Shown here: one piece after another, positions 16,815 to 26,059 of the stretch
How positions within the stretch are numbered: position 1 is the stretch's first letter
Layout of the letters: every line of letters starts with the position of its first letter
NCBI GenBank assembly: GCA_028277845.1
Contig: JANQFL010000070.1
Location: 62,001-126,000, forward strand
From: Sneathiellales bacterium
Lineage (GTDB): Bacteria; Pseudomonadota; Alphaproteobacteria; JANQFL01
Length of the DNA stretch: 64,000 nucleotides
Reading direction: 5' to 3'
Position numbers and translations under genes: made by a program
Notes under the pieces: generated by a model
What the model was told of the DNA's origin: nothing
The model's input: the letters and a program-made list of their open reading frames with translations, nothing else
The model's database searches: none

Positions 16815-18055
16815 GCGGTAGTCCCGATCCCGCCGTCCGTGCCGGCTATATGACCGAAGAGCGGCGTATGATCCGCGACACGGCCCGCCGCTTCACCGAG
16901 GAAGAGGTTCTGCCGGTCGCCAACGAACTCGATCCGGTTGAAGGAAGCATTCCGGACCATGTCATCCGGAAAATGGCCGACCTGGGCTTTTTCGGTATCA
17001 CCATTCCGGAAGAGCACGGAGGCCTGGGACTCGGTTCTTTTGAGTATTGCCTGGTTGCGGAACAGCTCTCGCGCGGCTGGATGTCCGTGGCTTCCCTGAT
17101 CGCGCGGGCGAATACCGGGGTTCTGTCCGACGGCTTACGGGGCGACACAGAAAAGTTGAAGGCGTTATTGCCCCGTGTCGCCGCCGGCGAATATCTGACG
17201 GCCTACGCTCTCTCCGAACCGGCGACAGGCTCGGATCTTTCGTCAATCAGTTGTCGGGCCGATCGCCAGGACAACGGCGACTGGCTGATAAACGGAAACA
17301 AATACTGGTGCACTTTTGCCGATGGCGCCGACGCCATCGTCGTCTTTGCGCGCACCGCCTCGCCGCCGTCGGCGGACAAAAGACACCTCGGTATTTCCGC
17401 GTTTTTGGTCGACAAGCCTCGTGGCGAACTGCCGGACAATTGCCGGGGAGCGACAATCCCGAAGATTGGCTACCATGGCTGGAAAACGTTCGAACTCTCC
17501 TTCGAAAACTGCCGCGTGCCTGCCGACAAACTGTTGGGAGTGGAAGGAAAAGCGTTCTATCTGATGGCGCGCTTTCTGGATGTGGCCCGCGCTCACACGG
17601 CGGCGCGCTCCATCGGTCTGGCGCAAGGAGCACTTGACGACTCCGTAGACTATGTTCGTGAACGCCAGCAGTTCGGCCGCCCAATTTCGGAATTTCAGGC
17701 CATCCGTTTCAAGATCGCGTCCATGGCCACCAAGATCGAGGCGGCGAGGCAGCTTCTCCATCATGTTTGCACCGAAATCGATTCGGGCCGCCGCTGCGAC
17801 AGCGAGGCCTCCATGGTCAAGTACTTCGCTTCCGAAATCGCCGAAGAAGTGACATCCGAAGCCATCCAGATTCATGGCGGCGCGGGATACACCCGTCATT
17901 TTGCCGTGGAACGGTATTGGCGGGATGCCCGTCTTACGAAGATTTTCGAGGGAACATCCGAAATCCAGCAACGCATCATCTCGGACAACATCCTCGGCCG
18001 CTCGGACGTGGATCGCCAGATCATTGCGGACGCGTTCGAACAGCAGTTCGGGTAG
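16811..18055 (+). CDS. Acyl-CoA dehydrogenase
   Basis: 414 aa. Begins inside the stop codon of the MaoC gene. Typical elements: GFFGITIPEEHGGLGLGSF, YALSEPATGSDLSSISCRAD (FAD/substrate contact), GNKYWCTFADGADAIVVFAR, YVRERQQFGRPISEFQAIRF, IQIHGGAGYTRHFAVERYWR and the terminal KIFEGTSEIQQR with the usual catalytic glutamate. It oxidises an acyl-CoA at the alpha-beta bond using FAD and passes electrons to ETF. In this operon it sits between the CoA-transferase (activation) and MaoC hydratases, giving a beta-oxidation-like order. The acyl group is unknown. Confidence 0.92.
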   Translation: MSGSPDPAVRAGYMTEERRMIRDTARRFTEEEVLPVANELDPVEGSIPDHVIRKMADLGFFGITIPEEHGGLGLGSFEYCLVAEQLSRGWMSVASLIARANTGVLSDGLRGDTEKLKALLPRVAAGEYLTAYALSEPATGSDLSSISCRADRQDNGDWLINGNKYWCTFADGADAIVVFARTASPPSADKRHLGISAFLVDKPRGELPDNCRGATIPKIGYHGWKTFELSFENCRVPADKLLGVEGKAFYLMARFLDVARAHTAARSIGLAQGALDDSVDYVRERQQFGRPISEFQAIRFKIASMATKIEAARQLLHHVCTEIDSGRRCDSEASMVKYFASEIAEEVTSEAIQIHGGAGYTRHFAVERYWRDARLTKIFEGTSEIQQRIISDNILGRSDVDRQIIADAFEQQFG

Positions 18056-18064
18056 GACACGACC

Positions 18065-18562
18065 ATGCACCGCAGCACCGCCGAACTGACGTCGGCAAAC
18101 AATTACTACGAGGATTTCGAAGTCGGGCAGGTCATCCGCCACGCCCGGGGCAAAACCGTAACCGAGATGGACAACGTGTTGATCACCAACATGGTGATGA
18201 ACACGGCACAGGCCCATTTCGATGAGCATTTCATGAAGGATTTCATGCCGGACGTGCCGGGCTTCCAGACGCGCGTGGTTTACGGCGGCGTCAACTTTTC
18301 GATGGTGATGGGATTGGCCGGGCAGGACACGGGCGAGCAGGTGATTGCCGAGCTCGGTCTCGATCGCGTCCGCCTGAGAGCGCCTGTGCACCACGGAGAT
18401 ACACTCTACGCCTACAGCGAAGTCCTCGAAAAACAGAATTCGGATCGTGGGGATGCCGGGATAGTCACGTTCCGCCATTTCGGCGTCAACCAGAACGACG
18501 TGCTGGTGTTCGAGGGCGACCGGAAAGTTCTTATGAAACGCCGGCAAAAACTGCCGTCATGA
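18065..18562 (+). CDS. MaoC-family hydratase/dehydratase (second of two)
   Basis: 165 aa. Contains NNYYEDFEVGQVIRHARGKT, then TEMDNVLITNMVMNTAQAHF with DEHFMKD, VVYGGVNFSMVMGLAGQDTG and LRAPVHHGDTLYAYSEVLEK. The NTAQAHFDEHF segment provides the residues expected at the hydratase active site, unlike the first MaoC copy, so this is probably the catalytic partner. Hydrates an enoyl-CoA to a hydroxyacyl-CoA, which the CitE-like lyase could then cleave. It ends overlapping the CoA-transferase start by four bases, showing translational coupling. Confidence 0.85.
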   Translation: MHRSTAELTSANNYYEDFEVGQVIRHARGKTVTEMDNVLITNMVMNTAQAHFDEHFMKDFMPDVPGFQTRVVYGGVNFSMVMGLAGQDTGEQVIAELGLDRVRLRAPVHHGDTLYAYSEVLEKQNSDRGDAGIVTFRHFGVNQNDVLVFEGDRKVLMKRRQKLPS

Positions 18563-19788
18563 GTGGACCTCCGTCGCTGGGGCCCCTGGATGGCCTTGTG
18601 GTTCTTGATCTGACTTCCATGCTGGCCGGGCCGTACACCACCATGATCCTGGGCGACCTGGGCGCGCGGATCATCAAGATCGAGCCCCCCGACGGCGACA
18701 TGGTGCGCGCGTCCGCACGTCTCCCCGGCGACGACGACCGCAAAAGTTTCGGCGGTTACTTCCAATCCATCAACCGGAACAAGCAAAGCATCGTTCTTGA
18801 TCTGAAAACCGAAGCCGCAAAGAACGTGTTCCGTAGGATGGTCCGCGACGCCGATGTCGTTGTCGAGAACTACCGGGCCGGCGTGATGTCGCGGTTGGGC
18901 CTCGATTATGAGGACCTCAAGGAACTCAATCCGCGCCTGGTGTATGGCGCGCTGCGTGGGTTTGGCGACGCCCGTACCGGAAAAAGCCCGTACGAACGGT
19001 GGCCGGCCTTTGACGTCGTCGCCCAGGCCATGGGCGGCATCATGGGCATTACGGGTCCGAAGGGCGGCGCGCCCCTTAAGGTGGGGGCGGGGATCGGCGA
19101 CACCGTGCCCGGCCTGTTTCTGGCGGTCGGTCTGCTGGCGGCCCATCACCGCGTCCAGCGAACCGGCGAGGCGCAATTCGTGGATGTCGGCATGTATGAC
19201 AGCGTTCTCGCCGTCTGCGAACGCATCATCTATCAGAACTCCTATCTCGGCGAAAACCCGGCGCCGGAAGGCGACAGTCACCCCCTGCTATCGCCGTTCG
19301 GCGTGTTTCCGGCAACGGACGGCCACATCGCCATCGGCTGTCCTCGCGATCATTTTTGGCGTCAGCTCGTCGAAAAGATGGGCCGCGCGGAGCTCGCGGA
19401 CGACGCGCGCTACAAGACCAACGAAGACCGGGTGCGCCATCGCCGTGAAGTGGATGAAATCGTCGGCCGGTGGACCCGGGACCGCAGCAAGGAATCGATC
19501 ATGGAAACGCTCGGCGGGATCATCCCCATCGGTCCCGTCAATCGCGCCGCCGATATCGTTGCCGATCCCCATGTGGCGGCACGCAACATGCTGGCCACGG
19601 TGGAACAGCCGGGCCCCGAAGGCGGCGACGTGCGCATTGTGAATTGTCCCATCCATTTTCTGGAAAGCCCCAGTGGCGTCCGACACCGCGCGGCCCGCCT
19701 CGGAGAAGACACGGCCGGCGTGCTGGCGGGTTTCGGCTATTCGGAGCAGGAAATTCGAGAGTTATACGAAATCGGAGCCGTCGCCTGA
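18559..19788 (+). CDS. Class III CoA-transferase (CaiB/BaiF family)
   Basis: 409 aa. Family motifs: GPLDGLVVLDLTSMLAGPYT, LGDLGARIIKIEPPDGDMVR with catalytic Asp in the later VVENYRAGVMSRLGLDYEDL (split at VMSRLG), RNKQSIVLDLKTEAAKNVF, and GTGPYDRW-like SPYERWPAFDVVAQAMGGIM. The transferase moves CoA between carboxylates, often from succinyl-CoA or the pathway product. Next to an aldehyde dehydrogenase that makes the acid and a dehydrogenase that uses the thioester, it would activate the substrate; mesaconyl- or citramalyl-type CoA-transferases are in the same family and share this lyase neighbour. Confidence 0.9.
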   Translation: MSGPPSLGPLDGLVVLDLTSMLAGPYTTMILGDLGARIIKIEPPDGDMVRASARLPGDDDRKSFGGYFQSINRNKQSIVLDLKTEAAKNVFRRMVRDADVVVENYRAGVMSRLGLDYEDLKELNPRLVYGALRGFGDARTGKSPYERWPAFDVVAQAMGGIMGITGPKGGAPLKVGAGIGDTVPGLFLAVGLLAAHHRVQRTGEAQFVDVGMYDSVLAVCERIIYQNSYLGENPAPEGDSHPLLSPFGVFPATDGHIAIGCPRDHFWRQLVEKMGRAELADDARYKTNEDRVRHRREVDEIVGRWTRDRSKESIMETLGGIIPIGPVNRAADIVADPHVAARNMLATVEQPGPEGGDVRIVNCPIHFLESPSGVRHRAARLGEDTAGVLAGFGYSEQEIRELYEIGAVA

Positions 19789-19830
19789 CGTTGTGAAGAC
19801 GACGATCGTCGTGCCAGGAGGATTTTAGCC

Positions 19831-20748
19831 GTGTTGAAGACAGATCGCCCCTTTCGCCTTCGCCGTTGCCAATTGGCCGTCCCGGGCAGTTCCGAGAAAA
19901 TGATGAAAAAGGCCAGCGGGCTGGACGTCGACTATGTCTTCCTCGACCTGGAAGACGCCGTGACACCGGAAGAGAAAAAGCCGGCCCGCGAAAAGATCGT
20001 CGAGGCCCTCAATACCTTGGACTGGGGCGACACCACCCGTTGCGTCAGGGTCAACGACCCCGCTTCCGGCTACTGCTACGGCGATATTATCGACATCGTT
20101 GCCGGCGCGCGGGAACGTCTCGATGTGATCATGGTGCCCAAGGTCATGGGCCCGGCGGATGTGCTTTTCGTCGACAAACTGCTGACGCAGCTGGAAATCG
20201 ATCTGGGGCTGACGAAATCCATCGGCCTGGAATGCCTGATAGAGGAAGTGGAAGCGCTGGTGCAGGTGGACGAAATCGCGTCGTCCACCCCGCGGCTCGA
20301 AGCCATGATATTTGGCATGGGCGACTACTCGGCCAGCCAGGGTATCCCTTTTGCCGAACTGGCCGGTGACGGCGATTATCCCGCTGATATCTGGCACTAT
20401 CAACGTCAGCGCATCATCGTCGCCTGCCGCGCCAATCACATAGACGCCGTCGATGGACCGTACCCCGACTTCAACGATCCCGACGGCTATCGAAGGGAAT
20501 GCCGCCGCGCGTTGTTGCTGGGGGCGACCGGCAAGTGGGCCATCCATCCCAATCAGGTCGCGGCGGCGCAGGATATATTCTCTCCTTCCGCCGAGGAAAT
20601 AGAACAGGCGCGTGCCATCAAGGCTGCCTATGACGATGCCACCGCGCGGGGACTGGGAGCCGTTACCTACGAAGGCAAGATGATCGATGTCGCCTTGATC
20701 CGCATGGCGCAGAACGTGATCGATCGGGCCGACGTCATCGGCGCCTGA
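19831..20748 (+). CDS. CoA ester lyase of the HpcH/HpaI (CitE-like) family
   Basis: 305 aa. RRCQLAVPGSSEKMMKKASG, YVFLDLEDAVTPEEKKPARE, CVRVNDPASGYCYGDI, DVIMVPKVMGPADV, LECLIEEVEALVQVDEIA, AMIFGMGDYSASQG and KWAIHPNQV are the standard malyl/citramalyl-CoA lyase motifs, including metal-binding Glu and Asp. These enzymes cleave or form beta-hydroxy- or 3-hydroxydicarboxyl-CoA, giving glyoxylate or pyruvate plus acyl-CoA. Following the MaoC hydratases and CoA-transferase, it is the likely chain-breaking step. A GCCAGGAGGATTTTAGCC ribosome site precedes a GTG start. Confidence 0.9.
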   Translation: MLKTDRPFRLRRCQLAVPGSSEKMMKKASGLDVDYVFLDLEDAVTPEEKKPAREKIVEALNTLDWGDTTRCVRVNDPASGYCYGDIIDIVAGARERLDVIMVPKVMGPADVLFVDKLLTQLEIDLGLTKSIGLECLIEEVEALVQVDEIASSTPRLEAMIFGMGDYSASQGIPFAELAGDGDYPADIWHYQRQRIIVACRANHIDAVDGPYPDFNDPDGYRRECRRALLLGATGKWAIHPNQVAAAQDIFSPSAEEIEQARAIKAAYDDATARGLGAVTYEGKMIDVALIRMAQNVIDRADVIGA

Positions 20749-20762
20749 GGATGGAGGCGTCA

Positions 20763-22379
20763 ATGCCGGAGGAATTTGACTATATCATCGTCGGGGCGGG
20801 TACCGCCGGATGCATCTTGGCCAACAGGCTGACGGCCGACGGCAAGCATACGGTTTGCCTGCTGGAGGCGGGGCCCCGCGACAGGCATCCTTACATCCAT
20901 ATCCCCGCCGGCTTCATCAAGACCCTGACGAATCCGAAGATAAATTGGATGTTCGATTCAGAGCCTGTTCCGAGCCTCGATGGCCGGGTGATCGCGCTTC
21001 CCCGGGGCAAAACGCTGGGGGGGTCGAGCTCGATCAACGGACACATCTACAACCGGGGCCAGCCCATGGACTTCGATGCCTGGGCACAGATCGGCAATCG
21101 CGGTTGGGGTTATGCCGACGTCCTGCCCTATTTCAAGCGCAGCGAGCGGCGCATCGGCGGACAAGCCAACGCGTTCCGCGGCCGCGACGGCGAATTGCCC
21201 GTTACCGATCTGGATGTGGATCACCCTCTGTGTGACGCCTTCATCCAGGCGGCCGGCGAACTCGGCATTCCACGCAACCCGGACTACAATGGTGCGACGC
21301 GGGAAGGCATCTCGTACGTCCAGCGCACGGTCCATCGGCGCTTGCGCGTCAGCTCGGCAAAGGCGTTCCTGAACCCGGCAAAAAAACGAGGCAACCTGTC
21401 CGTGCGCACCCAAGCGCATGTCACCGGCCTGGTGTTTGACGGCAATAGAGCGGCCGCGGTGACGTACAACAAGGGTGGACGCGCCGGCCCTTCGGTCCGG
21501 GTCGACGCGCGCAAGGAGGTGATCCTCTCCGGCGGCGCCATCAATTCTCCGCAACTTCTTCAGATCTCCGGTGTCGGCACGCCCGAACTGCTGGACCGGT
21601 TCGGCATTCCCGTTCGGCATAAACTGGACGGTGTGGGCGAAAACCTGCGGGATCACTTCGCTCCCCGCATCAGCATGCGGGTCAAGGGCGTGGAGACGCT
21701 GAACGAGCGGGCGAAGCCGTCCCGCCGCGTGGGCGAAGTGTTAAAGTACTTGTCGGGTGGCGACAGCATTTTGTCGCTCAGTCCGTCCATGGTTTACGGA
21801 ACATGGCACGCGGATGAAGATGTGCGGGCCACGGACCTGCAGTTCATCTTCACGCCGGCCAGCTACAAGGTCGGCGTGCACGGACTGCTGAACGACTACC
21901 CGGGCTGCACGGCCGCCGCATGGTTTCAACGTCCCGAAAGCAGGGGCTGGGTGCGCATCAGGTCGAACGATCCCTTCGATAAACCTGGCATCCAGCCAAA
22001 CTATTTGCGCGAGGAGATCGATCGACAAAAGACCGTCGCGGCATTGAAATTGCTGCGGCGGTTGTTCGATGCCAAAGCGTTGGCACCCTATTTGGACGGT
22101 GAAGACTCACCCGGTGCGGATGTTCAGAGCGACGAGGAACTTCTCTCGTCCGCAAAGGAATGGGGCATCAGCACTTTTCATCTGATGGGCAGTTGCCGTA
22201 TGGGTCCGGACAATGATCCAAGTGCCGTCGTCGACGATCGCCTGCGCGTCAAGGGTTTGCAGAATGTCCGGGTCGTCGACGCGTCGGTAATTCCCCGAAT
22301 GGTTTCGGCGAACCTCAATGCCACCGTCATGATGATTGCCGAGAAGGGTGCGGATTTCATCCTCGAAGAGACGGCCTAA
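20763..22379 (+). CDS. GMC-family FAD-dependent oxidoreductase (choline dehydrogenase-like)
   Basis: 538 aa from the ATG at 20763, preceded by GGAGG six bases away; an ATG at 20751 overlaps that site. N-terminal FAD loop YIIVGAGTAGCILANRLT, GMC signatures LPRGKTLGGSSSINGHIYNRG and EVILSGGAINSPQLLQISGVG, and C-terminal FHLMGSCRMG (active-site His) with VVDASVIPRMVSANLNATVM. It oxidises an alcohol to an aldehyde, probably at the membrane face or cytosol. In this operon it would feed the first-gene aldehyde dehydrogenase. Its stop overlaps the TetR stop by four bases. Confidence 0.92.
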   Translation: MPEEFDYIIVGAGTAGCILANRLTADGKHTVCLLEAGPRDRHPYIHIPAGFIKTLTNPKINWMFDSEPVPSLDGRVIALPRGKTLGGSSSINGHIYNRGQPMDFDAWAQIGNRGWGYADVLPYFKRSERRIGGQANAFRGRDGELPVTDLDVDHPLCDAFIQAAGELGIPRNPDYNGATREGISYVQRTVHRRLRVSSAKAFLNPAKKRGNLSVRTQAHVTGLVFDGNRAAAVTYNKGGRAGPSVRVDARKEVILSGGAINSPQLLQISGVGTPELLDRFGIPVRHKLDGVGENLRDHFAPRISMRVKGVETLNERAKPSRRVGEVLKYLSGGDSILSLSPSMVYGTWHADEDVRATDLQFIFTPASYKVGVHGLLNDYPGCTAAAWFQRPESRGWVRIRSNDPFDKPGIQPNYLREEIDRQKTVAALKLLRRLFDAKALAPYLDGEDSPGADVQSDEELLSSAKEWGISTFHLMGSCRMGPDNDPSAVVDDRLRVKGLQNVRVVDASVIPRMVSANLNATVMMIAEKGADFILEETA

Positions 22380-23017
22380 CTCGAATTCAATTCGGCCTGC
22401 TTTTGCTCGGCATATATGCCGGCCAGAAAGTACTGCACACCCTTTCTCACCTCATTCCGGTGTGTATCCAGCGTCACGGCATCGTCGGATACGAAATCCA
22501 GGAACAATTTCGATTTCATCGAAAACAGGAAGTGCGCGGCGAGTTCGATATCCATGTCGCTTCGTATCTGCTTGTCGCGGGCAAGGGACTTCATGAGTTC
22601 GACCACCAGGTTTTCGTGGTTTTTCGTGGTGATCGTATATTGACGGCCGAAGGCGGAATCGGCATTGGTCAGCGCTGCCGCCGATACGTGCTTCCAGACA
22701 GATTTGCTAAGTTGTCCGACGCAATACTCTGATGCCAGAACCATAAGGTCCGTCAATTCATCAATGGCCGGGCCGTGTGGGCCGGCGATCATGGCCTGGG
22801 CTTCCTCGAGATAACGGTCGTCTGACTCCGAGATCAGGGCGAGGAGCATTTCGCCTTTTGAGCGGAAATAGTTGTATGTCGTCCCGACACCGACATCGGC
22901 GCGCTCGGCGATGTCTTCCATGGTCGTTTCTTCATACGGTTTCACCTGTAGCAGATCATGTGCGGCGTCCAGAATGGCCTTTCTCGTTCGCGCCTTTTTT
23001 CGTTCTCGCAGACTCAT
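22376..23017 (-). CDS. TetR/AcrR-family transcriptional regulator
   Basis: 213 aa. The N-terminal HTH is classical: RKAILDAAHDLLQ, then TTMEDIAERADVGVGTTYNYF and SKGEMLLALI. The C-terminal domain is a ligand-binding helical bundle. Oriented divergently from the PotD-like gene with a 15-bp inverted repeat between them, and converging with the GMC gene. It probably represses the transporter operon and itself. The N-terminus is rich in Lys and Arg (SLRERKKARTRK), which is normal for the family. Confidence 0.9.
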   Translation of the reverse strand: MSLRERKKARTRKAILDAAHDLLQVKPYEETTMEDIAERADVGVGTTYNYFRSKGEMLLALISESDDRYLEEAQAMIAGPHGPAIDELTDLMVLASEYCVGQLSKSVWKHVSAAALTNADSAFGRQYTITTKNHENLVVELMKSLARDKQIRSDMDIELAAHFLFSMKSKLFLDFVSDDAVTLDTHRNEVRKGVQYFLAGIYAEQKQAELNSS

Positions 23018-23068
23018 GGATTCATTGTCCCAATTCGAGCTTGACTAAATTTTATAGCCCATTCATAT

Positions 23069-23083
23069 TTGAATTGCATTCAA
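23069..23083. promoter_or_regulatory. Inverted repeat between tetR and the transporter operon (candidate operator)
   Basis: TTGAAT-TGC-ATTCAA, six-base arms around three bases. It lies 52 bases upstream of the TetR start codon and about 100 before the binding-protein ATG. A TTGACT at 23041-23046 with CATATT 17 bases later forms a weak plausible promoter overlapping it on the plus strand. Assignment to the adjacent TetR protein is by position and symmetry. Confidence 0.45.
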
Positions 23084-23185
23084 TATTCGATCAAAAACAA
23101 CCTATAGATCAGATAAATTGCTGCCTGTCCATCGCTACAGCTTTTTCGATCGACAAAACCAGATCGCAGCAAAGAGGAGGTATCG

Positions 23186-24331
23186 ATGAAGAAGATTGGA
23201 AACAAAAATACACCGCCGCGCAGCCGGTCGCGACGTAAATTCCTTAGGCAGGGGGTGGCCGCGGGCGCGGTTGCTTTGTCGGCGCCGATGCTGATCAGGC
23301 CGGCGAAGGCGGACAAACAGGTCCTGAATTGGCTGACCTATTCCGGTCATTCGGCCGAGGAAGTCATCGGACCGTTCACCGAAGCCACGGGAATCAAGAT
23401 TCAAGCGAAGGAATATGCCGACGGCGAAAAGATGCTGGCGCTGATCCATGGTTCGCCTGCGGGCACCTTCGATCTGGTGACCAGCGATGCGCCCTATGTG
23501 GAACTTCTCGTCAAATCGAACTTGCTTCAGGCGATGAAGCCCGAAGACTACGATTTGGACTCCTTCTTTCCGGAGTTCCGGTCATGGGAACAGCATTGGT
23601 TCGACGGCAAGCTGATGGCATTGATGACCAGTTGGGGATACAACGGCCTGGCCTACAACACCGAAAAGCTGTCTGCCGCGGATGTGTCGTCCTACGATGT
23701 GATGTGGCGGGACGATTTGAAGGGCAAGTTGGGCATGCGCGACTGGTATTTGCCGATCATGGGCTGCATCAGTGCGGGAATGGGTCACAAGGATCCCTAT
23801 AACATCACGAACGAACAGTTCGATGCGCTCAAGAAGCGCATGTTCTCGTTAAAACCAAACGTCGCCGGATTCTGGAATTTTGCCGGTGTGTTTGATTCGC
23901 TGGCCAATGGCGGCGCTTATGTCATACCGGGGTGCGGTGACTGGATCGCTGGCCTTCTTCAACGTGCGAACCACAAGATCGCGAGCGCCGTACCGAAGGA
24001 AGGCGCCATCATGTGGACCGAATCGGTTTCCATCGTTCGCGGGACGCCGCGTCTGGAGCAAGCCAACAAGCTTGTGCGTTACCTGACGGGGGTCGAGGGG
24101 CAGACGCGCCTGATGACCAAATCCTCGTATATGGCGAACGGTCCAAGTCGCACGGCCTGGGATCATCTCGCCAAGATCAATCCGCGCGAGGCCGAAATGC
24201 TTCATATGACGGAGAAGGAGGACAATATTATGAACGTGCTTCGGGACGGTCGTATTATTCCTCGCCGTCTGCCGTCAAACCAGTCGATGGAAACATGGCA
24301 GGAAGCGTACACCCAGTTCCAGAACCTATAA
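23186..24331 (+). CDS. Spermidine/putrescine-type ABC transporter substrate-binding protein (PotD-like)
   Basis: 381 aa, starting after a strong AGAGGAGG. The N-terminus carries a twin-arginine signal: SRSRRKFLRQG followed by a hydrophobic stretch and cleavage near RPAKA. The mature protein has the PotD-like fold (NWLTYSGHSAEEVIGPFTEA, split at VIGPF; LVTSDAPYVELL; SWGYNGLAYNTEKL). Export already folded by Tat is common in this family. It delivers its ligand to the two permeases that follow. Despite family naming, ligands range over polyamines, amino-alcohols and opine-like compounds; the ligand here cannot be read. Confidence 0.9.
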   Translation: MKKIGNKNTPPRSRSRRKFLRQGVAAGAVALSAPMLIRPAKADKQVLNWLTYSGHSAEEVIGPFTEATGIKIQAKEYADGEKMLALIHGSPAGTFDLVTSDAPYVELLVKSNLLQAMKPEDYDLDSFFPEFRSWEQHWFDGKLMALMTSWGYNGLAYNTEKLSAADVSSYDVMWRDDLKGKLGMRDWYLPIMGCISAGMGHKDPYNITNEQFDALKKRMFSLKPNVAGFWNFAGVFDSLANGGAYVIPGCGDWIAGLLQRANHKIASAVPKEGAIMWTESVSIVRGTPRLEQANKLVRYLTGVEGQTRLMTKSSYMANGPSRTAWDHLAKINPREAEMLHMTEKEDNIMNVLRDGRIIPRRLPSNQSMETWQEAYTQFQNL

Positions 24332-24349
24332 CGTTGCTGATCGGTACGG

Positions 24350-25267
24350 ATGGGAAAATCTCGCTTGAAATCAACCGGTAGCGGCTCTCATCCAAGGCCT
24401 GACCGAATATCCCGGCGGCTCTACGCCGGGGTATTCGGCGCGCCCTTGGGGATCTGGCAGGGTGCATTCTTTGTGGCGCCGGTCGTCTTCATGGTCGTGA
24501 TGACATTCTGGACCGTTCGGAACTTCCAACTGGCGCCGGATTTCTCGTTTTCGAATTGGGTGACAATTCTCAGCGCGGACTATGTCTGGGATGCCTATGC
24601 CAGATCGTTTTTGGGGGCGGGGTTGGCTTCGGTTCTCGTTACCCTGCTGGCATTTCCCTGCGCCTATTATCTCGGACTCAAAGCGTCTCCCAGGGTGAGG
24701 CTCATCGGAGCCTGCCTGATCATGGCGCCTTTTTTCACCAGTTTTCTGGTGCGCGCATACACCTGGCGCACGATGTTGGGCGACCAGGGCGTGATCAACG
24801 CGATACTCGGGTGGTTCGGCTTCGAACCCGTGCAAATGATCAACAACCTATTTGGTTCCATAATCGGGTACCTGACGTTGGTCATGCCGCTGGTTTTGCT
24901 GTTGCAGCTTTTCAGCCTGTCGGCCATAGACCGCCGTTTGATCGAAGCGGCACACAATTTGGGCTGTGGGCCGTACTGGGCGATCCTGCGCGTGGTGGTG
25001 CCGGCCGCCAAAACCGGAATCATCCTCGCCGCCGCTTTTTCGTTCGTACTTGCGTTCGGCGACTTGATCAGTCCGCAGGTTTTGGGTGGGTCGAATCCGC
25101 CGACATTGAGTATTCTGATCGTCGACCAGGTGCGCGGTGGTTTGCAGTGGCCGCGCGCAGCAGTGATCGCCGTCGTGATGGTTCTGACCCTGATCACCGT
25201 GGTGACGGCGGCGATGGTCATGACGTACGGCGGCAACAGACGTCAATCCATTCGCGGGAAAAGCTAG
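24350..25267 (+). CDS. ABC transporter permease (PotB-like)
   Basis: 305 aa, about six membrane segments. The cytosolic EAA loop is recognisable as DRRLIEAAHNLGCGPYWAIL, which contacts the ATPase. PCAYYLGLK, FFTSFLVRAYTWRTMLGDQG and FAFGDLISPQVLGG-like AFGDLISPQVLGGSNPPT match spermidine-type permeases. It starts 18 bases after the binding-protein stop and ends three bases before the second permease. A basic 25-residue N-terminal tail precedes the first membrane helix. Confidence 0.92.
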   Translation: MGKSRLKSTGSGSHPRPDRISRRLYAGVFGAPLGIWQGAFFVAPVVFMVVMTFWTVRNFQLAPDFSFSNWVTILSADYVWDAYARSFLGAGLASVLVTLLAFPCAYYLGLKASPRVRLIGACLIMAPFFTSFLVRAYTWRTMLGDQGVINAILGWFGFEPVQMINNLFGSIIGYLTLVMPLVLLLQLFSLSAIDRRLIEAAHNLGCGPYWAILRVVVPAAKTGIILAAAFSFVLAFGDLISPQVLGGSNPPTLSILIVDQVRGGLQWPRAAVIAVVMVLTLITVVTAAMVMTYGGNRRQSIRGKS

Positions 25268-25270
25268 ATC

Positions 25271-26059
25271 ATGGGCCTGTTTCTCCTGCGATCCTACGTC
25301 GTGTTGATCTTTCTGTTTATCTTCGCGCCGATTCTCGTCAGCTTCGTGTTTTCGTTCAGCGAGAACCGGTTTCCAAGCCTCCCTCTAACCGAATACAGCC
25401 TGGTCTGGTATCAGCGCGTGCTCGACGAACCCGCCTTCCTCGATTCGTTCAAGCGAAGCCTGACCGTGGCCGGCTGGACGTCCGTCCTGTCCACGTGCTT
25501 GGGATTCGGCGGGGCATATGTCGACTATCGCTACCGTTTCCTCGGTCAGAAGGTTTATGTGGCGTTGGGTATCGTGCCGCCGATGATCCCGGTGTTGATT
25601 CTCGGTGTGGCGATGTTGATCTTTTTGTCGCGGATAGGCCTTTCGGGTGCCCAGCATTCTGTGGTTATCGCGCACGTTGTGTTGTGCACTCCGTTCTCCA
25701 TGGCGATCAACCGGTTGAAGCTGTCCCAGATGGATCAGAATTTGGAAGCCGCGGCATGGAATTTGGGCGCTACACCGTGGGCTACCATGAGAACGGTCAT
25801 CCTGCCGTTTTGCCTGCCGGCCATCCTGGCGTCCTTCTTTATTACGGCGGCCATTTCCTTGGATGAATTTGCAATTGCCTGGTTCGTTTCCGGGCTCGAA
25901 GAAACGTTGCCCGTAAGGGTTCTCAATTTGGTGGCGCGTCAATCAAGCCCCAGCGTCAACGCGATCGGCAGTTTTACATTCACGATGTCCCTGACGCTGA
26001 TCATCCTGGCGCAATTGGTCTTGATCGTCAGCCAGCGACGCTCAGGGCGTAACGAATGA
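25271..26059 (+). CDS. ABC transporter permease (PotC-like)
   Basis: 262 aa with six membrane segments. EAA loop: DQNLEAAAWNLGATPWATMR. Other family features are FSENRFPSLPLTEYSLVWYQ and SLDEFAIAWFVSGLEETLPV, the latter typical of PotC-type subunits. Pairs with the preceding permease to form the channel. Its stop overlaps the ATPase start by four bases (ATGA), so the subunits are translationally coupled. Confidence 0.92.
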   Translation: MGLFLLRSYVVLIFLFIFAPILVSFVFSFSENRFPSLPLTEYSLVWYQRVLDEPAFLDSFKRSLTVAGWTSVLSTCLGFGGAYVDYRYRFLGQKVYVALGIVPPMIPVLILGVAMLIFLSRIGLSGAQHSVVIAHVVLCTPFSMAINRLKLSQMDQNLEAAAWNLGATPWATMRTVILPFCLPAILASFFITAAISLDEFAIAWFVSGLEETLPVRVLNLVARQSSPSVNAIGSFTFTMSLTLIILAQLVLIVSQRRSGRNE

